Shown here in pieces: positions 16,476 through 25,031 of a DNA stretch of 58,561 nucleotides. The translations under genes and the position numbers were made by a program. Position 1 is the stretch's first letter; every line of letters starts with the position of its first letter. Source of the DNA: Candidatus Latescibacterota bacterium (lineage in GTDB: Bacteria; Latescibacterota; UBA2968); NCBI GenBank assembly GCA_021295695.1, contig JAGWBW010000040.1, positions 23,728 through 82,288 of the forward strand. The letters run 5' to 3'. The notes below the pieces were generated by a model that made no database searches, had not been told where the DNA came from, and saw only the letters and a list, made by a program, of their open reading frames with translations.

Positions 16476-17267
16476 TTATCCCTCCTCTAAATTGAGCCGT
16501 AGTCGCTCTATGTGCAGCGCCCGCCCGGAGCGTTCATCCACATCGATGAGCGCTCCGCAGAGTTTTATGTCGTCTGTAGCTGGCTCAAAACGCACGGGCA
16601 TCTGGTTTATAAAACGGCGAATCGCAGGGTCTTTTTTCGCGCCAATAACCGAATCGTGAGGCCCTGTCATGCCGACATCTGTCATATACGCGGTTCCGCC
16701 GGGTAAAATCACATTATCGGCTGTTTGAACATGGGTATGCGTGCCCAAAACAGCGCTGACTTTGCCATCCAGATAGTGCCCAAAAGCAATTTTTTCCGAG
16801 GTTGCTTCGGCGTGGAAATCAACGAGAATAATAGGCGTCTTCTTTTGAAGTTGCTCCACGGCGCATTGCCCTATTCTAAAGGGACAGTCCAACGCCATTT
16901 TCATATATGTTCGCCCAAGCAGACTGAGCACTGCAACCGACACGCCATTGCGTGCTGAAAAAACCGCTGCACCAACGCCCCCAACCTCTTTGGGGAAGTT
17001 GGCTGCACGCAAAATCCGGTCGCCTGTTTGGATATAATCAACTGAATTTTTTTGATCCCAGACGTGATCGCCCAGGGTAATTACATCGGCGCCGTAAGCG
17101 TAAAATTTTTGTCCGATTTTGGCGGTAATACCAAAACCGCCAGCAGAATTTTCACCATTAACAACGCAGAAATCAATGGCGTGCTGTGCGATCAGTTGAG
17201 GAATCAAATGTGCGGCGGCCCGTCGCCCGGGCTTGCCATAAACATCGCCTACAAATAAAATTTTCAT
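16476..17267 (-). CDS. ymdB: YmdB-family (TIGR00282) metallophosphoesterase
   Basis: A 263-residue calcineurin-like enzyme of the YmdB family, a cyclic-nucleotide phosphodiesterase linked in Bacillus subtilis to developmental choice. The metal ligands are visible in LFVGDVYGKPGR (D8), VNGENSAGG (E39, N40), TLGDHVWDQ (D67, H68), VDFHAEATSEK and GTHTHVQTAD. It is encoded directly after the RNase Y gene, as in Bacillus and many other phyla, and is coupled to xseA. Confidence 0.93.
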   Translation of the reverse strand: MKILFVGDVYGKPGRRAAAHLIPQLIAQHAIDFCVVNGENSAGGFGITAKIGQKFYAYGADVITLGDHVWDQKNSVDYIQTGDRILRAANFPKEVGGVGAAVFSARNGVSVAVLSLLGRTYMKMALDCPFRIGQCAVEQLQKKTPIILVDFHAEATSEKIAFGHYLDGKVSAVLGTHTHVQTADNVILPGGTAYMTDVGMTGPHDSVIGAKKDPAIRRFINQMPVRFEPATDDIKLCGALIDVDERSGRALHIERLRLNLEEG

Positions 17268-17277
17268 TCGCTATTTT

Positions 17278-18840
17278 TTATCGCGCAAAATTGATGGAGC
17301 GAACCTCGCGAATCACGGTCACTTTTATATGCCCCGGATACGTCATCGTTTTTTCCAGCCGTTCGGCAATTTGAGCAGATAGTCTCTCGGTGTCTTCATC
17401 GCTGATTAATCCATAGTTGGCGACCACCCGAATCTCCTGACCCGCTTGAATGGCGTAAACCGCCTCTACTCCTTCTATTTCTCGGGCGGTTTGCTCCAGG
17501 TGCTCCAATCGACGCACATAATTTTCCAACACCTCGCGCCTCGCGCCCGGACGAACCCTCGAAATGGCGTCTGCGGCATCGATTAGCACTGCAATCGGCG
17601 AGATCGGGTCCGCCTCTCCGTGATGAGCTTCAATTGCGTTGATTACCTCATCATCCTCGTTGTATTTTTTTGCCATATCAGCGCCATTTTGGCCAGGTGT
17701 ACCTTCAAATTCGTGGCTGATTCCATGGCCGATGTCGTGTAGCAAGCCGGCGCGTTTGGCAAGTTGTGCATCCAGCCCCAAATGCGTGGCCATCATCCCG
17801 GCTAAAAAAGCCACCTCTTTGCTATGGTTTAACATATTTTGTCCATAGCTCGTCCGAAATTTTAATCGCCCAAGACATTCAATCAGGCGGTCATGTAAGC
17901 CGGGCACTCCCATGTCAAAGATGGCCTCTTCTCCCGCTTGCCGGATCAATTCGTGCATATTTTCTTGCGATTTTTTAACCACTTCTTCGATTCGGCCCGG
18001 ATGAATGCGTCCATCCATTACAAGATGTTCTAAAGCTGTCTTGGCAACCGCGCGGCGAATGGGATCAAACCCGGATAGCACCACGGCTTTGGGGGTGTCG
18101 TCAACAATCACATCCACGCCTGTACACATCTCAAAAGATCGAATATTGCGCCCTTCGCGCCCGATAATTCGCCCTTTCATTTCATCGGCTGGCAAATCGA
18201 CGACTGTCACTGTTGATTCTACCGTATAATCGACTGCCAGTCTTTGAATTGCACTTGCGATAATTTCTCTCGCTTCATCATTGGCCCGCGCTTGTGCGTC
18301 TTCTCGGATCTCTTTTAAGCGCCAGGCAACTTCGCGTTGGGCTTCGGCCTCCAAATTTTCCATCAACTCGCGTTTGGCCTGATGGCGCGTCAGGGCTGCA
18401 ATGCGTTCTAATCGCGCATTTTGGGCTTCCAAAATCGCTTCCAATTCCAGTTCTTTTACGGATAGTTCGTCCTGCTGCTGTACCAATTTTTGTTCCAGTT
18501 CTTCCATTTGTCCAGCTTTGTGGTTGAGCAGGTCTGCACGCCGATTCAACTCGTTCGACATGCGATCCAATTCTTCTTCTTTGCGTTCCGCTTCATTATT
18601 GCGGTTTTCCAGTGCTTTTTTGGCTTGTACACGCTCGTGATAAATCTGATCCTTAGCTTCTAAAAGCGCGGTGTGTTTTTCAGTTTCTGCTTCTCTTCGA
18701 GCATCTTCCAAAATTTGTTCGATTGAGGCGTCAGTGCGGTAAAATCTCTTGTGAGCAATTTTACGGCTGATCAGCCAACCCACAACAAATCCCAGCACCA
18801 ACAGCCCGGTAGATAGCGCAATTACAGATGCGATTTCCAT
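17278..18840 (-). CDS. rny: Ribonuclease Y
   Basis: A 520-residue membrane-anchored endoribonuclease that starts bulk mRNA decay. There is an N-terminal membrane segment (SVIALSTGLLVLGFVVGW), a long charged coiled coil (about 35-180), a KH domain with MKGRIIGREGRNIRSFE, and an HD domain with LLHDIGHGISHE (near residue 365) and EAHHGE. I chose the ATG at 18840 because GGAG lies six bases upstream and the protein then begins just before the membrane helix; in-frame ATGs at 18852 and 18897 are less well placed. It precedes ymdB. Confidence 0.95.
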   Translation of the reverse strand: MEIASVIALSTGLLVLGFVVGWLISRKIAHKRFYRTDASIEQILEDARREAETEKHTALLEAKDQIYHERVQAKKALENRNNEAERKEEELDRMSNELNRRADLLNHKAGQMEELEQKLVQQQDELSVKELELEAILEAQNARLERIAALTRHQAKRELMENLEAEAQREVAWRLKEIREDAQARANDEAREIIASAIQRLAVDYTVESTVTVVDLPADEMKGRIIGREGRNIRSFEMCTGVDVIVDDTPKAVVLSGFDPIRRAVAKTALEHLVMDGRIHPGRIEEVVKKSQENMHELIRQAGEEAIFDMGVPGLHDRLIECLGRLKFRTSYGQNMLNHSKEVAFLAGMMATHLGLDAQLAKRAGLLHDIGHGISHEFEGTPGQNGADMAKKYNEDDEVINAIEAHHGEADPISPIAVLIDAADAISRVRPGARREVLENYVRRLEHLEQTAREIEGVEAVYAIQAGQEIRVVANYGLISDEDTERLSAQIAERLEKTMTYPGHIKVTVIREVRSINFAR

Positions 18841-18969
18841 GACTTTCTCCATTGTAAAAGAAATCCCCACCGCGCTTGTGTTCACTTTTAAGGACAAACG
18901 CGGCGGGGTTCACAATCCCGTGAGATATTTCACACTCGCATTGTACGGTTTACTCGCTTCGCTCGTGAG

Positions 18970-19251
18970 CTAAAGGTTTACCGAGTCTGCGAGTTGATCG
19001 GCTTTCTCGCGTGAAATCTGATCTATCTGGCGGCCTTCTTCCTCGATCTTAAAAAGCTCATCAGCCAAATTCACAGCCGTCAATACAGCTACTGTTGATC
19101 TGGTGCGGAGTGCAAGGGCACTGGCTACTTCTCGCATTTTCTGATCGATATAACTCGCCACCTTGCGGATATGTTCGGGATCAGTTTCACTGGCAATGCG
19201 ATATTCTGAGCCAAATATCTGAACGCGCACGTCGGACAAAACAGGCATCAC
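18970..19251 (-). CDS. zapA: Cell division protein ZapA
   Basis: A 93-residue protein with the ZapA core VQIFGSEYRIASETDPEHIRKVASYIDQ (only the order of motifs is given here) and a C-terminal coiled coil containing AVLTAVNLADELFKI. ZapA binds and bundles FtsZ filaments. The start overlaps the stop of the upstream coiled-coil gene (ATGA). A 129-bp gap separates it from rny; I looked there for a 6S RNA-like hairpin and saw no convincing one. Confidence 0.9.
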   Translation of the reverse strand: MMPVLSDVRVQIFGSEYRIASETDPEHIRKVASYIDQKMREVASALALRTRSTVAVLTAVNLADELFKIEEEGRQIDQISREKADQLADSVNL

Positions 19252-19742
19252 TCATCTTTTTGGGGGTTTAAGGAATTGAGGCGTTGCAACATCGCCTCGA
19301 CCTTATCCAGGATTTCCGCCTTATTGTCTATCAGAAGTACATTGTCGTTGTAAATGTCTTGCAGTCGGTCTCGCTCGTCACACAGATCCACCCGTTCTTC
19401 TTCAAGACGCGATATATCTGACTGCAATGCCTGACTCTGTTGCTTCAATTCGGCATTTTCACGACGCAAGTCTTCAATGGTTGCAACGGCGTTGTTAATT
19501 GCTTCAACGAGCCGATCCACTCCCTCCGCCACCGCCCCAGCGTTAATATCCAACAGATCTACTTCCTCCGCCATTTCCTCCACTCCTTCGGCGTCTTCAG
19601 CTACCTCGGCGTCTTCAGCTACCTCGGCGTCTTCAGCTACCTCGGCGTCTTCAGCTACCTCGGCGTTGCCCTCCACTTCCTCTATTTCATCAACTTCCTC
19701 TTCTTCTTTGGCGTTTCTAACAGTCCAGGGGTTAATATCCAT
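19248..19742 (-). CDS. Acidic coiled-coil protein, ZapB-like, coupled to zapA
   Basis: A 164-residue very acidic protein. After MDINPWTVRNAK comes a Glu-rich stretch and a perfect VAEDAE repeat (four DNA copies of 18 bp). Then follows LLDINAGAVAEGVDRL and a heptad-patterned coiled coil (about 85-160) rich in Leu, Glu and Arg. The position directly before zapA and the coiled coil suggest a ZapB-like partner in Z-ring assembly, but sequence identity to ZapB is not established. AAGGAG precedes the ATG. A sigma-70 type promoter lies upstream at 19792-19820. Confidence 0.6.
   Translation of the reverse strand: MDINPWTVRNAKEEEEVDEIEEVEGNAEVAEDAEVAEDAEVAEDAEVAEDAEGVEEMAEEVDLLDINAGAVAEGVDRLVEAINNAVATIEDLRRENAELKQQSQALQSDISRLEEERVDLCDERDRLQDIYNDNVLLIDNKAEILDKVEAMLQRLNSLNPQKDE
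19591..19662 (-). repeat. 18-bp tandem repeat, four perfect copies, inside a coding region
   Basis: Four consecutive identical 18-bp units (plus strand GCGTCTTCAGCTACCTCG) encode repeated VAEDAE on the minus strand. The perfect identity suggests recent slippage expansion and likely length polymorphism between strains. Confidence 0.95.
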
Positions 19743-19791
19743 GTCTGCTCCTTAAAAAGATCAAAAGCTATTAAATATTAAATATAGAGCC

Positions 19792-19820
19792 AATTTAACA
19801 TCATCTTATCCGAAAGTCAA
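19792..19820 (-). promoter_or_regulatory. Sigma-70 promoter for the coiled-coil-zapA-rny operon
   Basis: On the minus strand, TTGACT (19820-19815) is followed after exactly 17 bp by TAAATT (19797-19792). It lies about 50 bp upstream of the coiled-coil gene start and just after the rplT terminator. Confidence 0.65.
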
Positions 19821-19850
19821 GCTCGCCCCAAGAGGATTTACCCCTCATGC

Positions 19851-19888
19851 AAAAAGCGAAATCCACACAATGCTGGATTTCGCTTTTT
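19851..19888 (-). terminator. Intrinsic terminator of the thrS-infC-rpmI-rplT operon
   Basis: AAAAAGCGAAATCCA pairs with TGGATTTCGCTTTTT around an 8-nt loop. It is followed by a T-rich end on the minus strand and lies about 17 bp after rplT. The stem is symmetrical and could also stop plus-strand transcripts. Confidence 0.9.
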
Positions 19889-19904
19889 GGAATCAATGAG
19901 ATAC

Positions 19905-20258
19905 TCAGGCGTTTTGCTTAACTCTTTCGACCAGGGCGGCAAATGCATTGGCGTCGGTTACAGCCAGATTAGCCAATACTTTGCGGTTAATATCGATACC
20001 GTCTCGCTTCAAACCCGCCATAAATCGACTGTAAGTCAATCCGTGTTGCCTTGCCGCAGCGTTGATTCGCGCAATCCACAATGCTCTGAAGTTTCTTTTC
20101 TTTTGTCTGCGGTCGCGATAGGCGTATTGCAATGCGCGATCCACGGCATTGCTGGCTGTGCGAAGCAGTTTGCTACGTCCTCCTCGATAGCCTTTGGCCT
20201 GTTTTAAAATTTTTTTCCGCCTGCGTCTCGATGCAGGACTGTTGGTTACTCTCGGCAT
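19905..20258 (-). CDS. rplT: 50S ribosomal protein L20
   Basis: A 117-residue protein with the L20 start [20 protein letters not shown] and the signature [20 protein letters not shown]. It binds 23S rRNA during early large-subunit assembly and in several bacteria represses its own operon. The ATG at 20258 is preceded by GGAGATTAAA. It is the last gene of the infC-rpmI-rplT set. Confidence 0.97.
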   Translation of the reverse strand: MPRVTNSPASRRRRKKILKQAKGYRGGRSKLLRTASNAVDRALQYAYRDRRQKKRNFRALWIARINAAARQHGLTYSRFMAGLKRDGIDINRKVLANLAVTDANAFAALVERVKQNA

Positions 20259-20293
20259 TTTAATCTCCAATGAATAGTGATCACCAACCCCTA

Positions 20294-20488
20294 TCAAGAC
20301 GCCAGCAGGCGGTTGACGCGGCTTTGGTCAGCGTCGTGAACATGCGCAGTTTGACGGAGGCCTCTTTTGCGCTTGCTCGTCTTTTTGGTCAGGTTGTGCG
20401 CTGCTGTGGCCTGGCGGCGGCTGATTTTGCCAGAACTGCGCTTTTTGAAACGCTTTTTGGCACCACTATGGGTTTTCATTTTGGGCAC
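20294..20488 (-). CDS. rpmI: 50S ribosomal protein L35
   Basis: A 64-residue basic protein whose start [17 protein letters not shown] is the L35 signature. The correct initiator is GTG at 20488: it stands six bases after AAAGGAG and gives the family-standard MPKMKT start, whereas the ATG three codons later is 15 bases from the RBS. It lies between infC and rplT. Confidence 0.95.
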   Translation of the reverse strand: MPKMKTHSGAKKRFKKRSSGKISRRQATAAHNLTKKTSKRKRGLRQTAHVHDADQSRVNRLLAS

Positions 20489-20535
20489 GACAAACTCCTT
20501 TGAGAACAACGTCACAGATCAGTTGAAGCGGACTA

Positions 20536-21075
20536 CTACTGAGATTTTGGAGCGACAATCATCACGAGCTTTCGCCCTTCGTCGCGGGGATGGGTTTCGA
20601 TCTGCCCAACATGTTGCAAATCGTCTTCAATGCGCTGCAATAGATCGCGGCCCATATCGCGATGTGCATTTTCCCGCCCAAAAAACTCAGTGACAATCCG
20701 CACTTTATGGCGCTGGGTCAAAAATTTTTCAGCATGTCTGATCTTAAATTGATAATCGTGATCGCTGATTCGAACACGCATCCGAATTTCTTTTAATTGC
20801 GAGGCACTCTGACGATTTTTTCTGGCTTTTTTTCCTCGCTCATACCTGTATTTACCGTAGTCCATGATCCGGCAAACAGGTGGGCGTGCATTTGGTGCGA
20901 CTTCGACCAGATCAAGTCCAGCCCCCTGAGCCATTGTCAGAGCTTTGCTCGTTTCTACAATGCCAACTTGAGCACCCGACTCACCGATCAAGCGAACCTG
21001 TGGAATGCGAATCTGCCGATTCACGCGCGGCCCGATTTCTCGTCTGGTATCTCGACTTCTTGAACCTCTATTGAT
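20536..21075 (-). CDS. infC: Translation initiation factor IF-3, probable ATC start
   Basis: A protein of about 180 residues with the IF-3 N-domain (VNRQIRIPQVRLIGESGAQ, ALTMAQGAGLDLVEVAP, PPVCRIMDYGKYRYE) and C-domain (KEIRMRVRISDHDYQFKIRH, GREN). Around the start there is no ATG. A Shine-Dalgarno GGAGGT is followed at 8-nt spacing by ATC (21075), giving (M)NRGSRSRDTRREIG. The GTG at 21084 overlaps the SD itself. IF-3 is known in Escherichia coli to repress initiation from its own AUU start, so a rare initiator here fits that autoregulation. The assignment of ATC is my inference. Confidence 0.9.
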   Translation of the reverse strand: MNRGSRSRDTRREIGPRVNRQIRIPQVRLIGESGAQVGIVETSKALTMAQGAGLDLVEVAPNARPPVCRIMDYGKYRYERGKKARKNRQSASQLKEIRMRVRISDHDYQFKIRHAEKFLTQRHKVRIVTEFFGRENAHRDMGRDLLQRIEDDLQHVGQIETHPRDEGRKLVMIVAPKSQ

Positions 21076-21130
21076 TGTGACCACCTCCAGATTGGATGTA
21101 TTTGATAGTATATTACAAACGCCTGATGCG

Positions 21131-23065
21131 TTATGACAACTGTTTGGATTCGACCTCTTCCCGAATACGCACGATTAAATTTTCCAGGCTCAGCGCCCCC
21201 AAATCTCCCTGTCCATGACGGCGAACGGACACTGTGCCATTCTCAACTTCCCGCGCGCCAACGATAAGCATATAGGGCACTTTTTGAACTTCTGCCTCTC
21301 GAATTTTGTAGCCCAGTTTGGCATCCTGATCATCCACTTCAACGCGCACCTGAGCATCTCGAAGCAGCTTGGCAACTTGCTGTGCATAGTCAATAAAACG
21401 ATCCGATACAGGTAGAATAACGGCCTGTACAGGAGCCAACCACACGGGGAAATTGCCGGCGTAATGTTCAATGAGTGTGCCAAAGAATCGTTCCATTGAT
21501 CCCAAAAGCGCGCGATGTACCATATAGGGGCGGTGCATCTTGCCATCTTGCCCGGCAAAACTCAAATCGAATCGCTCGGGCAGGTTAAAGTCAAACTGAA
21601 TTGTCGAACACTGCCATTCGCGCCCCAGGGCATCTCTAATTTGCACGTCAATTTTGGGTCCGTAAAATGCACCACCGCCTTCGTCCATGCCATATTTTAA
21701 GCCCTGTGCGCCTATCGCGGCTTTCAAGGCATTTGTCGCCATGTCCCAGTCGCGAGGATCACCTACGGCTTTTTCGGGTCGCGTGGAAATATCGATCTTA
21801 AAATCTTCGAGGCCAAATGACCGCAAAATAAACAGCGTAAAATCTATGGTCTGTTTAATTTCACTTTCGACCTGGTCTGGGCGGCAGAAAATATGCGCGT
21901 CGTCCTGTGTAAATCCGCGCGCGCGCAAAAGTCCGTGCAGCGCTCCCGCCGGTTCATACCGGTAAACCGTTCCCATTTCTGCCCAGCGCAATGGCAACTC
22001 GCGATAACTTCGACGGCGGCTTTTGTAAATCATGCTGTGAAATGGACAATTCATGGGTTTGGCGAAATATTCTTGTCCATCGACATCCATTGACGAGTAC
22101 ATATTTTCGCGGAAAAAATCCAGATGTCCGCTTGTGTTCCACAGGCTGGACCGCCCAATATGAGGGGAGCCAACGAGTTCATATCCGCCACCAAAATGGG
22201 CGCTGTGCCAGAATGATTCAATCTCGTGCCGAATGCGCATTCCCTTAGGATGCCAGAGCACCAGGCCTGGACCTACGTTGTCATTTATTGAATACAGGTC
22301 TAATTGCACGCCCAAAGTGCGGTGGTCTCGGCGTTTGGCCTCTTCGAGTTTGTCGAGATATGCCTGCAATTCTTTTTTGCCGGGAAACGAGATGCCGTAG
22401 ATACGTTGCAGCATTTTGTTGTTTTCATCGCCCCGCCAATAAGCCCCGGATGCGTTTAACAATTTGATGGCCTTAATGCGCCCTGTTGACGGCAGGTGTG
22501 GTCCCCGACACAGATCAAACCACCCGGTATTTTTGTAGATGCTCACGGTCTCATCGGGCGCAATGGCATCTAAAAGCTCGAGTTTGTAGAATTCACCCAA
22601 ATCACGAAAACGCGAGGAAGCCTCATCGCGCGAAACTTCCTCGCGAGAAAAGGGCTGGTCTTCTTTGACAATTTCCAACATTCGCGCTTCAATTTTTTTT
22701 AGTTCATCGGGCGTAAATGGCCGATCAATATCAAAATCGTAATAGAATCCGTTTTCGATGGGCGGACCAATGGTTACTTTGGCATTGGGAAACAAATCCT
22801 GCACGGCTTGTGCCATCACATGTGCTGTGCTATGCCAGTAAACCTCTTTGCCTTCATCGTCGGAAAAAGTCAAAATCTCAACCGCAGCATCTGAAGCTAC
22901 CGGGTAACTCAAATCCACAGATTGACCATCAATCCGCCCGGCCAGTGCTGCGCGGGCAAGGCCTGCACCGATGGATTCGGCCACTTGTAGTACGGTTGTG
23001 CCGCGCTCAATTTCTCTGGTTGAGCCGTCGGGAAGCGTAATGGTTATGAAATGGTTTTCGACCAT
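21131..23065 (-). CDS. thrS: Threonine--tRNA ligase
   Basis: A 644-residue class II synthetase. It has an N-terminal TGS domain (ITLPDGSTREIERG), an editing domain with the STAHVMAQAV histidine motif, and the catalytic core with KPMNCPFHSMIY (zinc cysteine near residue 338), RELPLRWAEMGTVYRYE (motif 2), TQDDAHIFC and a C-terminal anticodon domain (PVWLAPVQAVILPVSD). It heads thrS-infC-rpmI-rplT, a widely conserved order. The ATG comes right after a hairpin and T-tract with no Shine-Dalgarno at normal spacing, so initiation is probably controlled by the leader. Confidence 0.97.
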   Translation of the reverse strand: MVENHFITITLPDGSTREIERGTTVLQVAESIGAGLARAALAGRIDGQSVDLSYPVASDAAVEILTFSDDEGKEVYWHSTAHVMAQAVQDLFPNAKVTIGPPIENGFYYDFDIDRPFTPDELKKIEARMLEIVKEDQPFSREEVSRDEASSRFRDLGEFYKLELLDAIAPDETVSIYKNTGWFDLCRGPHLPSTGRIKAIKLLNASGAYWRGDENNKMLQRIYGISFPGKKELQAYLDKLEEAKRRDHRTLGVQLDLYSINDNVGPGLVLWHPKGMRIRHEIESFWHSAHFGGGYELVGSPHIGRSSLWNTSGHLDFFRENMYSSMDVDGQEYFAKPMNCPFHSMIYKSRRRSYRELPLRWAEMGTVYRYEPAGALHGLLRARGFTQDDAHIFCRPDQVESEIKQTIDFTLFILRSFGLEDFKIDISTRPEKAVGDPRDWDMATNALKAAIGAQGLKYGMDEGGGAFYGPKIDVQIRDALGREWQCSTIQFDFNLPERFDLSFAGQDGKMHRPYMVHRALLGSMERFFGTLIEHYAGNFPVWLAPVQAVILPVSDRFIDYAQQVAKLLRDAQVRVEVDDQDAKLGYKIREAEVQKVPYMLIVGAREVENGTVSVRRHGQGDLGALSLENLIVRIREEVESKQLS

Positions 23066-23098
23066 AAAAAATCGCGCTCGGGAATTGCTAGCGCGCGA
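23066..23098 (-). promoter_or_regulatory. Attenuator-like hairpin in the thrS leader
   Basis: Read on the minus strand, TCGCGC...GCGCGA (or the alternative register CGCGCT...AGCGCG) is followed at once by ATTTTTT and the thrS ATG. It has the form of an intrinsic terminator that abuts the start codon. No T-box motif (AGGGTGGNACCGCG type) is visible in the leader, so the sensor is unknown. Confidence 0.6.
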
Positions 23099-23194
23099 GA
23101 TGTGAAATCGTGGAACTGTTCGGTGAGCAGTTTCGCCCGCAGATATCCCTCAGCAATGAAGATTATAAAGATAGAAACCTGCCAAAGTCTAATA

Positions 23195-23223
23195 AATCTA
23201 TAATAAGAGTATTGGAGTGTCAA
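23195..23223 (-). promoter_or_regulatory. Sigma-70 promoter of thrS
   Basis: On the minus strand, TTGACA (23223-23218) is followed after 17 bp by TAGATT (23200-23195). An overlapping TATAGA with 15-bp spacing is also present. It gives a leader of roughly 120 nt. Confidence 0.7.
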
Positions 23224-23286
23224 GCGGAAATTCCCCAATTGCGGAGATAGAATCACAACCTCAATTCATTGAATTTTCGAAACTTA

Positions 23287-24288
23287 TTAGACTTCATCCA
23301 AACCCAATCCCGTCAAATCTGCAATATTCCCCGCTTGTTCGGCTTCATATAGCCGCCAGATCACGCGCAATCCCTGCAAGCTGCTTTTGCCATCTGTCAG
23401 TGGTGTTTGTCCGGTTTCAATGCAATCGAGAAAATGTGCCATCTCGTTTTCTGTGTGTTTGCCCGGCTCTGATTCGAACAGAACGTTCTCTTGACCGCGT
23501 ATGATATGCACGAGTTTGCCACCTGAAAGATCGGCATCGAGTAAACCTTCTGTGCAATGCGCGTGGATTGAGTACCGCAGCCGGGTGCCCCGCGCGCCCC
23601 AGGTGCCAAAGTGATAGCCCAGACGGCCATTTTCAAATTCCATCGTCACATTGCTCGTGCCTTCTCGCTCCATCCACGGCGTACCAAAATTTGTGCCCAT
23701 GTGCATGCCCTGTACGGGTCGCCCTAAAAACCAGAGCAATAAATCGATATAATGACAGCCATGACTAAACAACTGCCCCCCGCCCAATCGCTCTTTGCTC
23801 GAAGCCCAGTGATCAGGGGGATATCGAGTGAGTTGTTCGGTCCAGATCGACACTTGAAATACGTCGCCGTACGCGCCTTCATCCAGCAATGCTTTTAAAT
23901 GCTGTACAATTGGATGAAAGCGCATGCAATACGCAATCATCAGCACTTTGTCCGAGGTTTCAGATGCCTCAATCAGTTCTTTGCAGGCGACTTCGTAATT
24001 TGCCATGGGTTTTTCGAGCAAGACATGAATGCCAGCATTGAGACACGCATGTCCTACGGAAAAGTGCAGATGGTGGGGTAGTGCGAGCAATACGGCATCT
24101 ACCGAGTCCAAAATCTCGCGATAATCTGTCGCCACACAGGCTCCAGGAAATTGCTGCGCGACTGCTTCTGCGCGTTCTGGCACAACATCGACGGCAGCGG
24201 CCAATGTGACCCGATCACTCAGTGTGTGAAACCGCCGCATGTGGGCACCTCCCATGCCGCCGCATCCGATCATACCCAATTTGATCAT
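23287..24288 (-). CDS. Gfo/Idh/MocA family oxidoreductase
   Basis: A 333-residue NAD(P)-dependent dehydrogenase. The Rossmann motif GMIGCGGMGGAHMRRF is at the N-terminus, the conserved EKP motif is in LLEKPMANY, and the C-terminal domain has GGGQLFSHGCHYIDLLLWFLG, including the His-x3-Asp pair typical of sugar dehydrogenases. I chose the ATG at 24288 because it begins at the Rossmann strand with AGGAG eight bases upstream. The gene starts 11 nt after queE. The substrate is unknown. Confidence 0.9.
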   Translation of the reverse strand: MIKLGMIGCGGMGGAHMRRFHTLSDRVTLAAAVDVVPERAEAVAQQFPGACVATDYREILDSVDAVLLALPHHLHFSVGHACLNAGIHVLLEKPMANYEVACKELIEASETSDKVLMIAYCMRFHPIVQHLKALLDEGAYGDVFQVSIWTEQLTRYPPDHWASSKERLGGGQLFSHGCHYIDLLLWFLGRPVQGMHMGTNFGTPWMEREGTSNVTMEFENGRLGYHFGTWGARGTRLRYSIHAHCTEGLLDADLSGGKLVHIIRGQENVLFESEPGKHTENEMAHFLDCIETGQTPLTDGKSSLQGLRVIWRLYEAEQAGNIADLTGLGLDEV

Positions 24289-24299
24289 GTACCTGTCTC

Positions 24300-24923
24300 C
24301 TATGGCAATTGCAACATTTTGTGAATGCGACACGACAAGCGCCAGTTGGGATGTCGCGACAAAATTTCCAATGCCTTGTGAATGTATTGGGGTTTGCTCG
24401 ATTCGGGCTGTAAATAAATATATTTTGCGCGGTTTTCATCGACTGTATTTTCGCAAAACACTTTGCCCACCACGTATTTGAGTTCGGTGATATGCGTCAG
24501 GCCATCGGCAATTTTTTGCCGTTTGGGCGATACGGTCCAGTGTTCAATTAGATCGCACAAAACAGGATCTGGATCGATTGTTCCATTTGTCTCGATGTGC
24601 AATCGAAAACCCGCGCTGACGAGTTCCCGGCACAGTGGCGTGATATTTTGACCCAGCGGCTCTCCCCCGGTCAAACACACCCACTTTGCCGGGTGATGCA
24701 TGACCTCATCGACAATTTGAGCAATGGTCATTTCTACAAAAGAATCAAATTCCGTATCGCAAAAGAAGCAACGCAAATTGCAACGCGCAAGCCTGACAAA
24801 TGTTGTGGGTTGTCCCACGCGCAGGCCCTCACCTTCTATGGAATAGAAAATTTCATTGATTTGCAAGATCTCGCCATCGTCGCGCCAAACGGGCATTTGA
24901 TCTCTGGATGCTGGAGGGTTCAC
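24300..24923 (-). CDS. queE: 7-carboxy-7-deazaguanine synthase QueE (radical SAM)
   Basis: A radical SAM enzyme of about 207 residues making 7-carboxy-7-deazaguanine for queuosine. INEIFYSIEGEG is the QueE start motif, the cluster motif CNLRCFFC is at about residues 48-55, and WVCLTGGEPLGQN is the GGEP motif. The start is uncertain. A GTG at 24923 lies seven bases after AAAGG. A TTG at 24929 is too close to the RBS, and an ATG at 24896 is possible. queC, queD and queF are not in the window. Confidence 0.9.
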   Translation of the reverse strand: MNPPASRDQMPVWRDDGEILQINEIFYSIEGEGLRVGQPTTFVRLARCNLRCFFCDTEFDSFVEMTIAQIVDEVMHHPAKWVCLTGGEPLGQNITPLCRELVSAGFRLHIETNGTIDPDPVLCDLIEHWTVSPKRQKIADGLTHITELKYVVGKVFCENTVDENRAKYIYLQPESSKPQYIHKALEILSRHPNWRLSCRIHKMLQLP

Positions 24924-25031
24924 ATTCAAGCCTTTATGGAGTTGTGCTTTTTAGCAGTCGTCTATGGTATTTAAAGAAATATATCTCACACGCGCCGTAT
25001 TTGCAAGTACTGCACCAGGAGAAGAAAATAC

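Noticed and set aside
18841-18969. 6S RNA gene between zapA and rny
   Set aside because: The gap is only 129 bp and lacks a long rod-like inverted repeat with a central bubble.
19591-19662. CRISPR array
   Set aside because: The repeats are 18 bp, contiguous without spacers, and lie inside a coding frame.
23066-23200. T-box riboswitch in the thrS leader
   Set aside because: The conserved T-box sequence and specifier arrangement are not visible; only a terminator-like hairpin is present.
24930-25031. Possible gene in the AT-rich stretch after queE
   Set aside because: No frame with an RBS or homology; only a promoter at its right edge is supported.
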